27,196 nucleotides of DNA from an uncultured Prevotella sp. GTDB lineage: Bacteria > Bacteroidota > Bacteroidia > Bacteroidales > Bacteroidaceae. The position numbers and the translations under genes were made by a program. Shown here in pieces: positions 7,733 to 14,594 of the stretch (its first letter is position 1; each line of letters starts with the position of its first letter). The notes below the pieces were generated by a model. That model did no database searches. It had not been told where the DNA came from and was given only the letters and a program-made list of their open reading frames with translations. The stretch lies in NCBI GenBank assembly GCA_900539625.1, contig UQCW01000036.1:1-27196 (forward strand), read 5' to 3'.

Positions 7733-9184
7733 TCATATTCCCAATTTCTCAATCTTGCGATATAGCGCAAACCGCGTTATGCCCAGCAATTCTGCGGCCT
7801 GCGTCAGATTGCCATTACTCAAGGAGATGGCCCGCTTTATGGCTTCGCGCTCCAAGGTTTGCAGATTCAGCGAATCGACATGCTCCATGCTTCCGGCAGC
7901 CAGGGGGGAAGCAGAGGTTGCGGAAGGCGTTTCCAGACGGATGTCTTCGGCAGACAATTCCGCCTTGTCGTTCAACACGACAGACCGCTCGATGCAATGT
8001 TGCAACTCGCGCACATTGCCTGGCCAAGCATGCTGCATGAGTTTCTTTTTGGCAGAAGCTCCAAGCACAAGCGTTCCCACACTGTATTTACCAGAATATA
8101 TATTCAGAAAATGCTCTGCCAGCAAGATGATGTCCTCGCCGCGCTCTCGCAAGGGAGGAAGATGAAGCTCAATCGTGTTGAGGCGATAGAAGAGGTCTTG
8201 GCGAAACTCACCCTCACTGACTTTTTTACACAAGTTGGCATTGGTGGCAGCAAGTATGCGCACATCCACGTTGTTCAACACGTTTGAACCAATGCGTTGT
8301 GTCTGTCTCTTCTCAATCATCGTCAGGAGCTTTTGCTGTGTCTGCAAATTCAGGTTGCCGATTTCGTCAAGGAAGAGCGTGCCTTTGTCGGCTGTTTCAA
8401 TTCGGCCTTCTTTGGCTTCCTTGGCATCTGTGAAAGCTCCCCTCTCATAGCCGAAGAGCTCGCTTTCAAACAGATTTTCAGGGATGCAGCCCAAGTCGAT
8501 GCTCACAAACGGTTTTGATTTTCTTCCCGAAAGACGGTGCAGAGCATGAGCCACGACATCCTTTCCTGTGCCATTCTCTCCCGTGATCAACACATTGGCT
8601 TCGGTGGAGGCCACACGCCTGATTTGGGCTTTCAAGTTGAGTATGGCCGCGCTTTCACCGATGAAACGGGCAAAGGCTTCTTGCGGATTGGTCTCTGCAA
8701 AGGTTTCTTGCTTGCGGGGATTGCCAACATCGAGGGTGCCATTGGGGAGCAAGGTGGCATCTTGGTTGGCACAAAGAGGCCGATTTCTCTCCTTGCTCAG
8801 TTCCACGGCACATTTCACGGTGTCGAGCATTTTTTTCTTGTCCCAAGGTTTGGGGATAAAGTCGATGGCACCAGCCTTGATTGCCCTTACGGCCTTTTCC
8901 GTGTCAACGTATGCTGTGATGAAGAGCACCACACTCTTTGGGTTGTGTTTTAATATTTTGTCCAACCATTCGTATCCTTCCTCACCGCTGATTGCGTCGC
9001 GATGGAAGTTCATGTCGAGCATAATGACATTGGGCTCGAAGGAATCCATGAACTCAAGGATTCGCTCTAGTGTGGTGGTGACTCTGATTGCCTCCACATA
9101 CGGTTTCAAGAGCATATTAAGCGACAAAAGCACATCCTCATTGTCGTCCACTATCAATATCTTTCCACATTTTTCTGTTGCCAT
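7733..9184 (-). CDS. Sigma-54-dependent response regulator, NtrC family
   Basis: Cytoplasmic activator (483 aa). Receiver domain 1-125: acidic pair Asp13-Asp14, phosphoacceptor Asp57 in IMLDMNF, Thr90 and Lys112. AAA+ domain about 172-405: Walker A GENGTGKD (202-209), the sigma-54 contact loop GAFTDA (249-254; a variant of GAFTGA), Walker B LFLDEIG (270-276) and the sensor region RQDLFYRLNTIELHLPPLRER. A Fis-type helix-turn-helix lies at about 455-480 (NLTQAAELLGITRFALYRKI). The protein should hydrolyse ATP to remodel sigma-54 polymerase. Target: very likely the export operon, whose -24/-12 promoter and upstream dyads lie 1.6 kb downstream. The leader carries a T8G8 tract. Confidence 0.95.
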   Translation of the reverse strand: MATEKCGKILIVDDNEDVLLSLNMLLKPYVEAIRVTTTLERILEFMDSFEPNVIMLDMNFHRDAISGEEGYEWLDKILKHNPKSVVLFITAYVDTEKAVRAIKAGAIDFIPKPWDKKKMLDTVKCAVELSKERNRPLCANQDATLLPNGTLDVGNPRKQETFAETNPQEAFARFIGESAAILNLKAQIRRVASTEANVLITGENGTGKDVVAHALHRLSGRKSKPFVSIDLGCIPENLFESELFGYERGAFTDAKEAKEGRIETADKGTLFLDEIGNLNLQTQQKLLTMIEKRQTQRIGSNVLNNVDVRILAATNANLCKKVSEGEFRQDLFYRLNTIELHLPPLRERGEDIILLAEHFLNIYSGKYSVGTLVLGASAKKKLMQHAWPGNVRELQHCIERSVVLNDKAELSAEDIRLETPSATSASPLAAGSMEHVDSLNLQTLEREAIKRAISLSNGNLTQAAELLGITRFALYRKIEKLGI

Positions 9185-9208
9185 GCTTTTGTCAATTTGT
9201 TCGGTTTG

Positions 9209-9224
9209 TTTTTTTTGGGGGGGG
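9209..9224 (+). repeat. T8G8 homopolymer tract in the regulator leader
   Basis: Eight T followed by eight G on the plus strand (A and C runs in the transcript), 25 bases upstream of the regulator start and downstream of its likely promoter. A G8 run is a candidate slipped-strand site. It is non-coding, so length changes would alter leader sequence or spacing rather than reading frame. Confidence 0.8.
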
Positions 9225-9282
9225 CTGAGCGGTTTTCTAAGCTGGTGTCAAATGTCAAAAATTCCGACCACCTATTTATTTG

Positions 9283-9313
9283 CAAAGGTAATTTTTTGGC
9301 GGCATACCCGAAA
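9283..9313 (-). promoter_or_regulatory. Likely housekeeping promoter for the regulator-kinase pair
   Basis: The minus strand reads TACCTTTG (9283-9290), a full match to the Bacteroidota -7 motif TAnnTTTG. A TTTC lies 19 bases upstream (9310-9313) where TTTG is expected, so the -33 part matches at three of four bases. The start would be near 9276, giving a leader of about 90 bases. Confidence 0.55.
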
Positions 9314-9357
9314 GGGCAAAACACAAGAAATTGGCGCGGGCGTATATAAGTAATAGT

Positions 9358-9401
9358 AAAAAATACAGGTGAAAATTACTCAACTTATTCATGCTTTCAC
9401 C
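9358..9401 (-). terminator. Weak intrinsic terminator after the mgtC-like gene
   Basis: GGTGAAA (9368-9374) pairs with TTTCACC (9395-9401) across a 20-base loop. On the minus strand the stem is followed by TGTATTTTTT. The stem is only 7 bp, so efficiency is doubtful, but position (24 bases after the stop) and U-run fit. Confidence 0.4.
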
Positions 9402-9425
9402 ATTACAAAAGTACAGGCAAACGGC

Positions 9426-10073
9426 TCATTCCACGCTTGAGATGGTCACGTTGTCATACTCGCTAACCATGTCTATCAGTTTGGCGTGGCCGTCGCGGCG
9501 CTTCACGCGCAGTTCCAAATCCACCCTGTAGACCTTTTCGCCCTGCGCTGACTGCATCTTACACAATTTGAAGGAGGACACCTTGATGTCTATCTTTTTC
9601 AATGATTCGGTGATTGATTTGATGCTGGTCTCTGAGGTGGTGGTGAACGAGAGTTCAACCACCATTCTTCCGACATGCGGTATGAACAGGATGAGCACTT
9701 CAAGGCCCACGATGACCAAGACGGTCACTATCAAGGCGGCGGCATACATTCCGCTGCCGCAAGCCAAGCCGATGGCGGCCGTGACCCAAAGTCCGGCAGC
9801 CGTGGTCAGACCGCGCACGACGTTCTTCTGGAAAATGATGGTGCCGGCGCCCAAAAAACCGATGCCTGAAACGACCTGGGCGGCAACACGGGAGGAGTCT
9901 TTCAAATCGATGTTGAAGCCGTATTGCGAGACGATGCAAAACAATGCGCTGCCTAACGCCACCAAGAAGTGGGTGCGAAAGCCAGCTTCCTTCGAACGAT
10001 ATTCGCGTTCGATGCCGATGGCACCGCCAAGCAACATGGCAACGACTGAGCGTAAAAGAATTTCGACAATCAT
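9426..10073 (-). CDS. MgtC/SapB family membrane protein
   Basis: Membrane protein of 215 aa. The N-terminal MgtC domain has about five hydrophobic segments (about 3-20, 36-53, 65-81, 91-106, 110-131) and the family motifs GAIGIERE (17-24), GFRTH (31-35), RVAAQVVSGIGFLGAGTI (62-79) and GLTTAAGLWVTAAIGLACG (88-106). The C-terminus (about 137-215) is a soluble ACT-like domain. MgtC proteins are tied to growth in low magnesium and, in some pathogens, to inhibition of F-ATPase; sequence alone does not show which role applies. It has its own promoter about 150 bases upstream and stands apart from both flanking transcription units. Confidence 0.92.
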   Translation of the reverse strand: MIVEILLRSVVAMLLGGAIGIEREYRSKEAGFRTHFLVALGSALFCIVSQYGFNIDLKDSSRVAAQVVSGIGFLGAGTIIFQKNVVRGLTTAAGLWVTAAIGLACGSGMYAAALIVTVLVIVGLEVLILFIPHVGRMVVELSFTTTSETSIKSITESLKKIDIKVSSFKLCKMQSAQGEKVYRVDLELRVKRRDGHAKLIDMVSEYDNVTISSVE

Positions 10074-10085
10074 AGGACAATGGGG

Positions 10086-10235
10086 TTATGTAATGGTTTT
10101 CAATTTCGGCATTTGGGGCAAGGGGGTCTTGACCTTTATCAGTTTCTCGCTGACAATGGCTAAGAGGGGAAGGCCGACAGGAGTTGTTTCCGCCAGGCGC
10201 TTGCCCACAGGAGCATCCAATAGCAAATGTATCAT
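10086..10235 (-). CDS. Possible small ORF (49 aa) just upstream of the mgtC-like gene
   Basis: Reads MIHLLLDAPVGKRLAETTPV, continues with PLLAIVSEKLIKVKTPLP and ends KLKTIT, stopping 12 bases before the mgtC-like ATG. The composition looks protein-like: balanced, with alternating charged and hydrophobic residues. I do not recognise a family. Against it, the best promoter in this spacer (10224-10254) overlaps its first codons, so a transcript from there would lack the ATG. It could be a real peptide made from a farther promoter, a decayed gene end, or chance. Confidence 0.25.
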   Translation of the reverse strand: MIHLLLDAPVGKRLAETTPVGLPLLAIVSEKLIKVKTPLPQMPKLKTIT

Positions 10236-10254
10236 ATTATTTTGTAACCTCAAA
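10224..10254 (-). promoter_or_regulatory. Bacteroidota promoter for the mgtC-like gene
   Basis: TTTG (10251-10254), 19 bases, then TACATTTG (10224-10231) on the minus strand: a complete match to the TTTG / TAnnTTTG consensus with ideal spacing. Transcription would start near 10217, leaving an untranslated leader of about 145 bases before the ATG at 10073. Confidence 0.7.
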
Positions 10255-10292
10255 TATTTCTGCCAGGAAATCGCTAAGACTTGTCAGCGAAC

Positions 10293-10320
10293 GCCGTGCC
10301 GCGTTCAAACGTAGCACGGC
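10293..10320. repeat. Hairpin beside the 22-bp repeats
   Basis: GCCGTGC (10293-10299) pairs with GCACGGC (10314-10320), and the interior can add CGTT/AACG. No U-run follows, so a terminator is not supported. Confidence 0.5.
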
Positions 10321-10408
10321 CCAGACGCGGCCGTCTCTGCTCCCAGAGGCGGTCGTGCCTGCTCCCAGATTCGGTCGCGTCTGGGAGCTGAGACGGTCGC
10401 GTCTCGTC
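10321..10408. repeat. Four 22-bp GC-rich tandem repeats
   Basis: Units begin at 10321, 10343, 10365 and 10387. The first three start CCAGA; all carry CGG-Y-CG at the same offset (10328, 10350, 10372, 10394). Units 3 and 4 share CGGTCGCGTCT, and several units contain internal dyads such as GAGACG-GTCG-CGTCTC (10390-10405). There are no spacers between units, so this is not a CRISPR array. Confidence 0.75.
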
Positions 10409-10504
10409 CCGTGTGCGCTGAAAGGCATAGGCCCCTGACGGAGAGGGAATGGTTTCACCTGTGTCATCTGCCGTTTTCAGGGATATGCCAACCGTGTGTT
10501 TCTG

Positions 10505-10567
10505 AAAAACAAGAATCCGGTAAATCCGCAGTCGAGCGAATGGCTGCGGATTTACCGGATTCTTTTT
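10505..10567. terminator. Bidirectional intrinsic terminator
   Basis: A perfect 21-bp stem (10511-10531 with 10544-10564) encloses a 12-base loop. On the minus strand it is followed by TTGTTTTT, so it ends the membrane-protein transcript 28 bases after the stop codon. On the plus strand it is followed by TTTTTATA. No plus-strand gene is nearby. Confidence 0.9.
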
Positions 10568-10592
10568 ATATTTCAGGAATGCCCTGGATGAA

Positions 10593-12053
10593 TTATCTCA
10601 ACAGGAGCGATATTTCTTCAGCCAGTGCTGCTGCTTCTTTTCGCTCGGGCATCTTGTCTCTTGCGAGTGTCACTTGGATTTGGTGTACAAGCGTGTCTTT
10701 GCTTGTTGCTTCTTGCAAATAGCTGAGCGATTTTTTCTGGCACCACTTGAACTGGACCGATGTGTCGCAGGCAATCGCTCCAGGCTCATTTGCCAAAGAA
10801 TCGGTTGGGATGTAAGGGGCCTTGTCGTAATCGTAGTAACAGACAGTACCATTTTTGAGAGCTTTGACGTGGGCAAGCGTCTTGTTGGTTGAAGGCAGTG
10901 TCACTTTCACTTCCAATCTGTCGTCTGCCTGATAACTGCATTCTGCAAGGTGTTTCTCCACGATCTGGCAAATACGGTCTTGCAACTGATGGTCTATGTC
11001 ATCATCGCTTCTGTACTTGTCATTGCAGATGTCATAGAGGATATAATACCCGTTCTTACGCAGTTCCAGTTCGCCAAACCAATGCGACGGGGTATGATAG
11101 CGGAATGATTCATATTCAGGCTTGACCAATAGTCCATACCTGTCGCGCAGTCCGACTTTTCCTGTTTCCTTGTCCTCAACGTAGAAGATGCCTGGATAGG
11201 AACCGAGACTATGGTAGGCTGTTCTGCCAACGCTGAAACAGGTGTATTGGTTGTTACCAATGGCCAAACTCGGCAACATGATGCCCAAATAGATGCTTGA
11301 AACGAACACAAGGACCATGTTCTTTCGGCTTTTATAGAAGCCACTGCACACGTAGGCTGCCATGCAAAAACTGATGCCAAGCATCGCCATTCGCAACCAT
11401 CCGGCATGAGTTTGGGCGAAGAAGAATATCAGCATTGATGCGGCCAAGACCCACAGCCGGCGACTGGGCGCTCCATAATACTGATTCAGCAGGTAAAGGC
11501 TTGACGTCGGGGCAACAACACAGGCGAAGAGACATAACCTTGCCTCCATATTCAGTCCTGCATACAATGTGCCTATCGCAATCAGCAGCAGAGAGCAATA
11601 TGTCTTTGCCTTTCTGTCCGTCCAAAGCACCTTACCCAACGCGTCTTTCCACGTCAGGCTGTCAAGCAGACTGTTCTTACGGAACATATTGACGAGGAAG
11701 ACAACCAGAGGGACTATCCACAACCAAACGGCAATTGCCACATTAAGCCCTTCATACCACGAATGGTTGAAACCGATGTTCAACAAAGGGAATATCTTTG
11801 AGGCGATTTCCGTATGTTTGACATCTAATCCATTGCCGACTGTAAGGAAGGTCAATCCGATGAACAGCAATCCAGGAATCCACGCATTCTTTTCTCTATT
11901 GTAAAGCGTGAAGGAGAGCAATATGCGTGACACCACCAGCAGCATCACAATCCACATCGCAGGAGAAGCGAACCAGGCGGTTCTGCTTCCCAATGCGGCC
12001 ATTGTCCACAATGAACAGACGGCCAAATCAAAGCAAAATAATGATTTTCTCAT
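10593..12053 (-). CDS. Polytopic membrane protein with a C-terminal WG-like repeat, function unknown
   Basis: I do not recognise a named family for this 486-aa protein. The first 265 residues hold about eight or nine hydrophobic segments (about 6-22, 28-50, 58-74, 103-123, 152-168, 171-190, 199-215, 220-238, 245-265). The rest is soluble and probably faces the periplasm. At about 298-315 it reads GKVGLRDRYGLLVKPEYE, which resembles one WG/KWG-type repeat; the tail is rich in Cys, Tyr and charged residues. It is monocistronic except for a tiny frame upstream that overlaps its ATG by four bases (ATGA). It ends at a strong bidirectional terminator. Base composition looks like its neighbours. Confidence 0.75.
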   Translation of the reverse strand: MRKSLFCFDLAVCSLWTMAALGSRTAWFASPAMWIVMLLVVSRILLSFTLYNREKNAWIPGLLFIGLTFLTVGNGLDVKHTEIASKIFPLLNIGFNHSWYEGLNVAIAVWLWIVPLVVFLVNMFRKNSLLDSLTWKDALGKVLWTDRKAKTYCSLLLIAIGTLYAGLNMEARLCLFACVVAPTSSLYLLNQYYGAPSRRLWVLAASMLIFFFAQTHAGWLRMAMLGISFCMAAYVCSGFYKSRKNMVLVFVSSIYLGIMLPSLAIGNNQYTCFSVGRTAYHSLGSYPGIFYVEDKETGKVGLRDRYGLLVKPEYESFRYHTPSHWFGELELRKNGYYILYDICNDKYRSDDDIDHQLQDRICQIVEKHLAECSYQADDRLEVKVTLPSTNKTLAHVKALKNGTVCYYDYDKAPYIPTDSLANEPGAIACDTSVQFKWCQKKSLSYLQEATSKDTLVHQIQVTLARDKMPERKEAAALAEEISLLLR

Positions 12054-12115
12054 TGTGTTATTATATCGTCAGTTGTAAGTATATCGTCAGTCGTCAATAT
12101 ATCGTCAGCAGTCAT
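12050..12115 (-). CDS. Possible 21-aa leader peptide made of three hexapeptide repeats
   Basis: The frame starts MTADDIL, followed by TTDDIL and TTDDI, and ends ITQ. Its TGA overlaps the ATG of the membrane-protein gene (ATGA), the usual geometry for translational coupling. It is built from three 18-bp DNA units. Several differences between units are synonymous (ACT/ACG/ACA for Thr, TTG/CTT for Leu), which hints at coding constraint, though the sample is tiny. No Shine-Dalgarno and no clear promoter are visible upstream. It could equally be a non-coding repeat with a chance frame. Confidence 0.35.
   Translation of the reverse strand: MTADDILTTDDILTTDDIITQ
12062..12115. repeat. Three 18-bp tandem repeats with core TATATCGTCAG
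   Basis: Units lie at 12062-12079, 12080-12097 and 12098-12115. The first 11 bases (TATATCGTCAG) are identical in all three; the last seven vary. They lie immediately before the membrane-protein start. They could be protein-binding sites, or the coding repeats of the possible leader peptide. A 6-bp dyad TCAGAG/CTCTGA (12119-12137) lies just upstream. Confidence 0.85.
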
Positions 12116-12373
12116 TAATCAGAGATGCCAACTCTGAACACGCACTTACCGACTTACGTCTCTTCCTTTATGTTAAAGAGCGGCCAGAAGTAACCATTCT
12201 ATCATGGGGAAAGGGAAGAAAAGACTTGACCTATACACCAAAAATTGCAGACCTTCTCCCCTACTTCGATACAAAATCCTCGACCCATTACAATTTTCTC
12301 GGGCCTTTACAATTTTTCAACCTCGAACTTGAATCGTTTGCGGCCGCACATAAAAATTCTTTCAACATTACTT
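12116..12373. other. AT-rich spacer with no gene seen
   Basis: Between the 18-bp repeats and the ribosomal cluster terminator I see only the small dyad at 12119-12137 and a near-repeat of TTACAATTTT (about 12289 and 12306). No match to TAnnTTTG was found upstream of the membrane-protein gene, so its promoter is unassigned. Confidence 0.5.
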
Positions 12374-12419
12374 AAAAAGAAAGAGAGGACATCTCCCATC
12401 TGGGAGACATCCTCTCTTT
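12374..12419 (-). terminator. Intrinsic terminator of the ribosomal protein cluster
   Basis: An 18-bp stem (12380-12397 with 12402-12419; two G-U pairs in the minus-strand RNA) with a 4-base AGAT loop, followed on the minus strand by CTTTTT. It lies 30 bases after the rplQ stop and is the first strong terminator in the cluster after the 5S gene. Confidence 0.93.
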
Positions 12420-12449
12420 TGTATTTCGATTCGTTTTGTTCGAATGAAA

Positions 12450-12926
12450 TTATTCAGCGGCTGGAGCTTCAGTTGCTTCAACTTCTGCGGCAGGAGCCTC
12501 AGTTTCAGCAGCAGCCTTCTTAGAACGACGCGTACGCGTAGCCTTCTTCTTAGTCTTGGCCATGTTCTCATCGTAGTCAACCAACTCGATGAAGCACATG
12601 TCAGCACCGTCACTCTGGCGGAAACCAGTTTTGATGATGCGAGTGTAACCTCCGGGACGGTCAGCAACCTTTACAGAAATCTCCTGGAAGAGCTCAGTAA
12701 CGGCGAACTTGTCCTGCAAATAGCTGAAGACAACACGACGAGAATTGGTAGTGTCGTTCTTACTCTTAGTAATCAGCGGCTCTACGTATTTCTTCAACGC
12801 TTTAGCCTTAGCTACGGTCGTAGTGATTCTTTTGTGCTTAATCAGAGAGCAAGCCATGTTAGAAAGCATAGCTGCACGGTGAGTGGCAGTACGACCAAGG
12901 TGGTTAAATTTTTTATTGTGTCTCAT
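12450..12926 (-). CDS. rplQ: 50S ribosomal protein L17
   Basis: Large-subunit protein near the tunnel exit, 158 aa. The L17 core spans about 1-118, opening with MRHNKKFNHLGRTATHRAAM and including ALKKYVEPLIT. After it comes a low-complexity tail: first basic (KKKATRTRRSKK), then alternating Ala, Glu, Pro. Such acidic C-terminal extensions are common on Bacteroidota L17 and make it longer than the roughly 127 aa of E. coli L17. It begins 5 bases after the rpoA stop and is the last gene of the cluster. Confidence 0.97.
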   Translation of the reverse strand: MRHNKKFNHLGRTATHRAAMLSNMACSLIKHKRITTTVAKAKALKKYVEPLITKSKNDTTNSRRVVFSYLQDKFAVTELFQEISVKVADRPGGYTRIIKTGFRQSDGADMCFIELVDYDENMAKTKKKATRTRRSKKAAAETEAPAAEVEATEAPAAE

Positions 12927-12931
12927 TACAA

Positions 12932-13924
12932 TTATTCTTTATCTAATTTATACTTAGAAATGTCGGTTCCAAACGACAGATTCAGACTCTCCAGCAAATC
13001 ATCAAGCTCGGTGAGCGATTTCTTACCGAAGTTGCGGAACTTGAGCAGGTCGTTCTTGTTGAACTGTACCAAATCGCCCAAAGTATCGACATCGGCGGCC
13101 TTCAAGCAGTTGAGCGCACGAACTGAAAGGTTCATGTCGACCAACTTGGTCTTGAGAAGCTGACGCATGTGGAGCACTTGCTCGTCGAATTCCTCATTTT
13201 CGGCACTTGCAGAATCTTCAATGGTGATCTTTTCATCAGAGAAGAGCATGAAGTGGTAGATGAGAATCTTGGCGGCTTCCTTGAGTGCTTCCTTCGGTTG
13301 GATGGAACCGTCCGTTGTGATTTCAAAGATGAGCTTGTCGTAGTCGGTCTTCTGCTCGACACGATAAGGCTCAACCGTGTATTTCACATTACGGATTGGG
13401 GTGTAAATGGAATCGATTGGAATTGTATGAACATCAGCGCAGAATTCCCGGTTTTCGTCGGCAGGAACATATCCGCGTCCTTTATTGATGGTCAACTCAA
13501 TCTGCATCGTGGCTTTGGAATCTAAGTGACAAATCACCAGTTCCGGATTTAACACTTCAAATCCAGTAAGACCCTTACCGATATCACCTGCTTTGAACTC
13601 AGTGGTATTGGCAACATTGATACTTACCTTCTCAGTTTGGTATTCTTCTACTAACTGCTTGAAGCGTACCTGCTTCAGGTTGAGAATAATGTTGGTTACG
13701 TCCTCACGCACTCCAGGAACAGAAGCGAACTCGTGCTCAACGCCGTCAATTTTGATGGTGTTGATGGCGAAGCCTTCGAGCGAGGAGAGCAGGATGCGAC
13801 GTAAGGCATTTCCGACTGTCGTGCCGAAACCAGGCTCCAACGGACGGAATTCGAATTTTCCGTACGTGGCGCTGTTTTCCAACATGATTACTTTGTCAGG
13901 TTTTTGAAATGCTAATATCGCCAT
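12932..13924 (-). CDS. rpoA: DNA-directed RNA polymerase subunit alpha
   Basis: Scaffold of RNA polymerase assembly, 330 aa. The N-terminal dimerisation domain spans about 1-235 (GTTVGNALRRILLSSLEG at 34-51), then an acidic linker (238-248), then the C-terminal domain (about 255-325). That domain keeps the DNA- and activator-contact motif LSVRALNCLK (266-275; Arg269 corresponds to E. coli Arg265) and FGKKSLTELDDLL (299-311). It lies between rpsD (20 bases) and rplQ (5 bases), the normal alpha-operon order. Confidence 0.98.
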   Translation of the reverse strand: MAILAFQKPDKVIMLENSATYGKFEFRPLEPGFGTTVGNALRRILLSSLEGFAINTIKIDGVEHEFASVPGVREDVTNIILNLKQVRFKQLVEEYQTEKVSINVANTTEFKAGDIGKGLTGFEVLNPELVICHLDSKATMQIELTINKGRGYVPADENREFCADVHTIPIDSIYTPIRNVKYTVEPYRVEQKTDYDKLIFEITTDGSIQPKEALKEAAKILIYHFMLFSDEKITIEDSASAENEEFDEQVLHMRQLLKTKLVDMNLSVRALNCLKAADVDTLGDLVQFNKNDLLKFRNFGKKSLTELDDLLESLNLSFGTDISKYKLDKE

Positions 13925-13944
13925 GAATAAAATCAGTTTATTAA

Positions 13945-14553
13945 TTAGTTTTTAGAGTACAACTCGACAATCAGCTGCTCCTTGATGTTCTCAAGGATGT
14001 CTGCACGTTCTGGCTTGTGCAACAGCTTACCAGCTTTTGCTGATTCGTCCCACTCAATCCAAGGATACTTGCTGTGGTTGAAACCTGCAAGGGCGTCAGC
14101 GATAACTTCGAGAGATTTTGAACGCTCACGCACTCCTACGATCTGACCAGGCTTAACGCTGAAAGAGGCGATGTTTACAACCTTGCCATCAACCGTGATG
14201 TGCTTGTGATTGACGAGCTGACGGGCAGCAGCGCGAGTCGGAGCGATACCGAGACGATATACGACATTGTCAAGACGGCACTCAAGAGCCTGCAACAGCA
14301 ACTCACCAGTAATGCCTGCCTGACGGGCAGCCTTGTCAAACAAGTTGCGGAACTGCTTCTCTAAAACACCATAAGTATACTTAGCCTTCTGCTTCTCAGC
14401 CAACATGACACCGTATTCAGATGACTTGCGGCGACGAGAATTGCCATGCTGACCAGGAGGGAAATTGCGCTTTGAAAGTACTTTGTCAGCACCAAAAATA
14501 GCCTCTCCGAATCTGCGGGCGATACGAGACTTAGGTCCTATATATCTAGCCAT
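13945..14553 (-). CDS. rpsD: 30S ribosomal protein S4
   Basis: Primary 16S-binding protein at the mRNA entry side, 202 aa. It starts MARYIGPKSRIARRFGE and has the S4 RNA-binding domain at about 91-155 (CRLDNVVYRLGIAPTRAAAR, QLVNHKHITVDGK). There is no N-terminal zinc motif: cysteines are absent from the first 90 residues. In enterobacteria S4 represses the alpha operon through a pseudoknot before rpsM; I do not see an equivalent in the 28-base rpmJ-rpsM gap. The gap to rpsK is 41 bases. Confidence 0.98.
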   Translation of the reverse strand: MARYIGPKSRIARRFGEAIFGADKVLSKRNFPPGQHGNSRRRKSSEYGVMLAEKQKAKYTYGVLEKQFRNLFDKAARQAGITGELLLQALECRLDNVVYRLGIAPTRAAARQLVNHKHITVDGKVVNIASFSVKPGQIVGVRERSKSLEVIADALAGFNHSKYPWIEWDESAKAGKLLHKPERADILENIKEQLIVELYSKN

Positions 14554-14594
14554 ATTATTTGTTCAAATATTTTATGTTCGTTACACAGTGAATG

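Larger units (their letters stand above)
10074..10592. other. Intergenic region with promoter, tandem repeats and terminator
   Basis: This 519-base spacer between the mgtC-like gene and the membrane protein holds a Bacteroidota promoter (10224-10254), a possible small reading frame (10086-10235), a hairpin (10293-10320), four 22-bp tandem repeats (10321-10408) and a bidirectional terminator (10505-10567). A 76-codon frame at 10237-10467 crosses the 22-bp repeats and is probably not a gene, because the unit length is not a multiple of three. I see no recognisable magnesium riboswitch. Confidence 0.6.

Noticed and set aside
10086..10223. Magnesium (M-box type) riboswitch before the mgtC-like gene
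   Set aside because: I could not find the conserved core elements; only length and position suggest it. A covariance-model search would decide.
10321..10408. CRISPR-like array
   Set aside because: Units are contiguous with no spacers, and no cas genes are present.
10237..10467. 76-codon minus-strand reading frame upstream of the mgtC region
   Set aside because: It runs through the 22-bp tandem repeats, whose length is not a multiple of three, and the composition is Arg/Ser-rich as expected from GC-rich repeats. Its last residues (SLSDFLAEIFEVTK) look protein-like, so a decayed gene end is possible.
12389..12419. Mismatch in the cluster terminator stem
   Set aside because: The two non-Watson-Crick positions are G-U pairs in the minus-strand RNA, so the 18-bp stem is intact.
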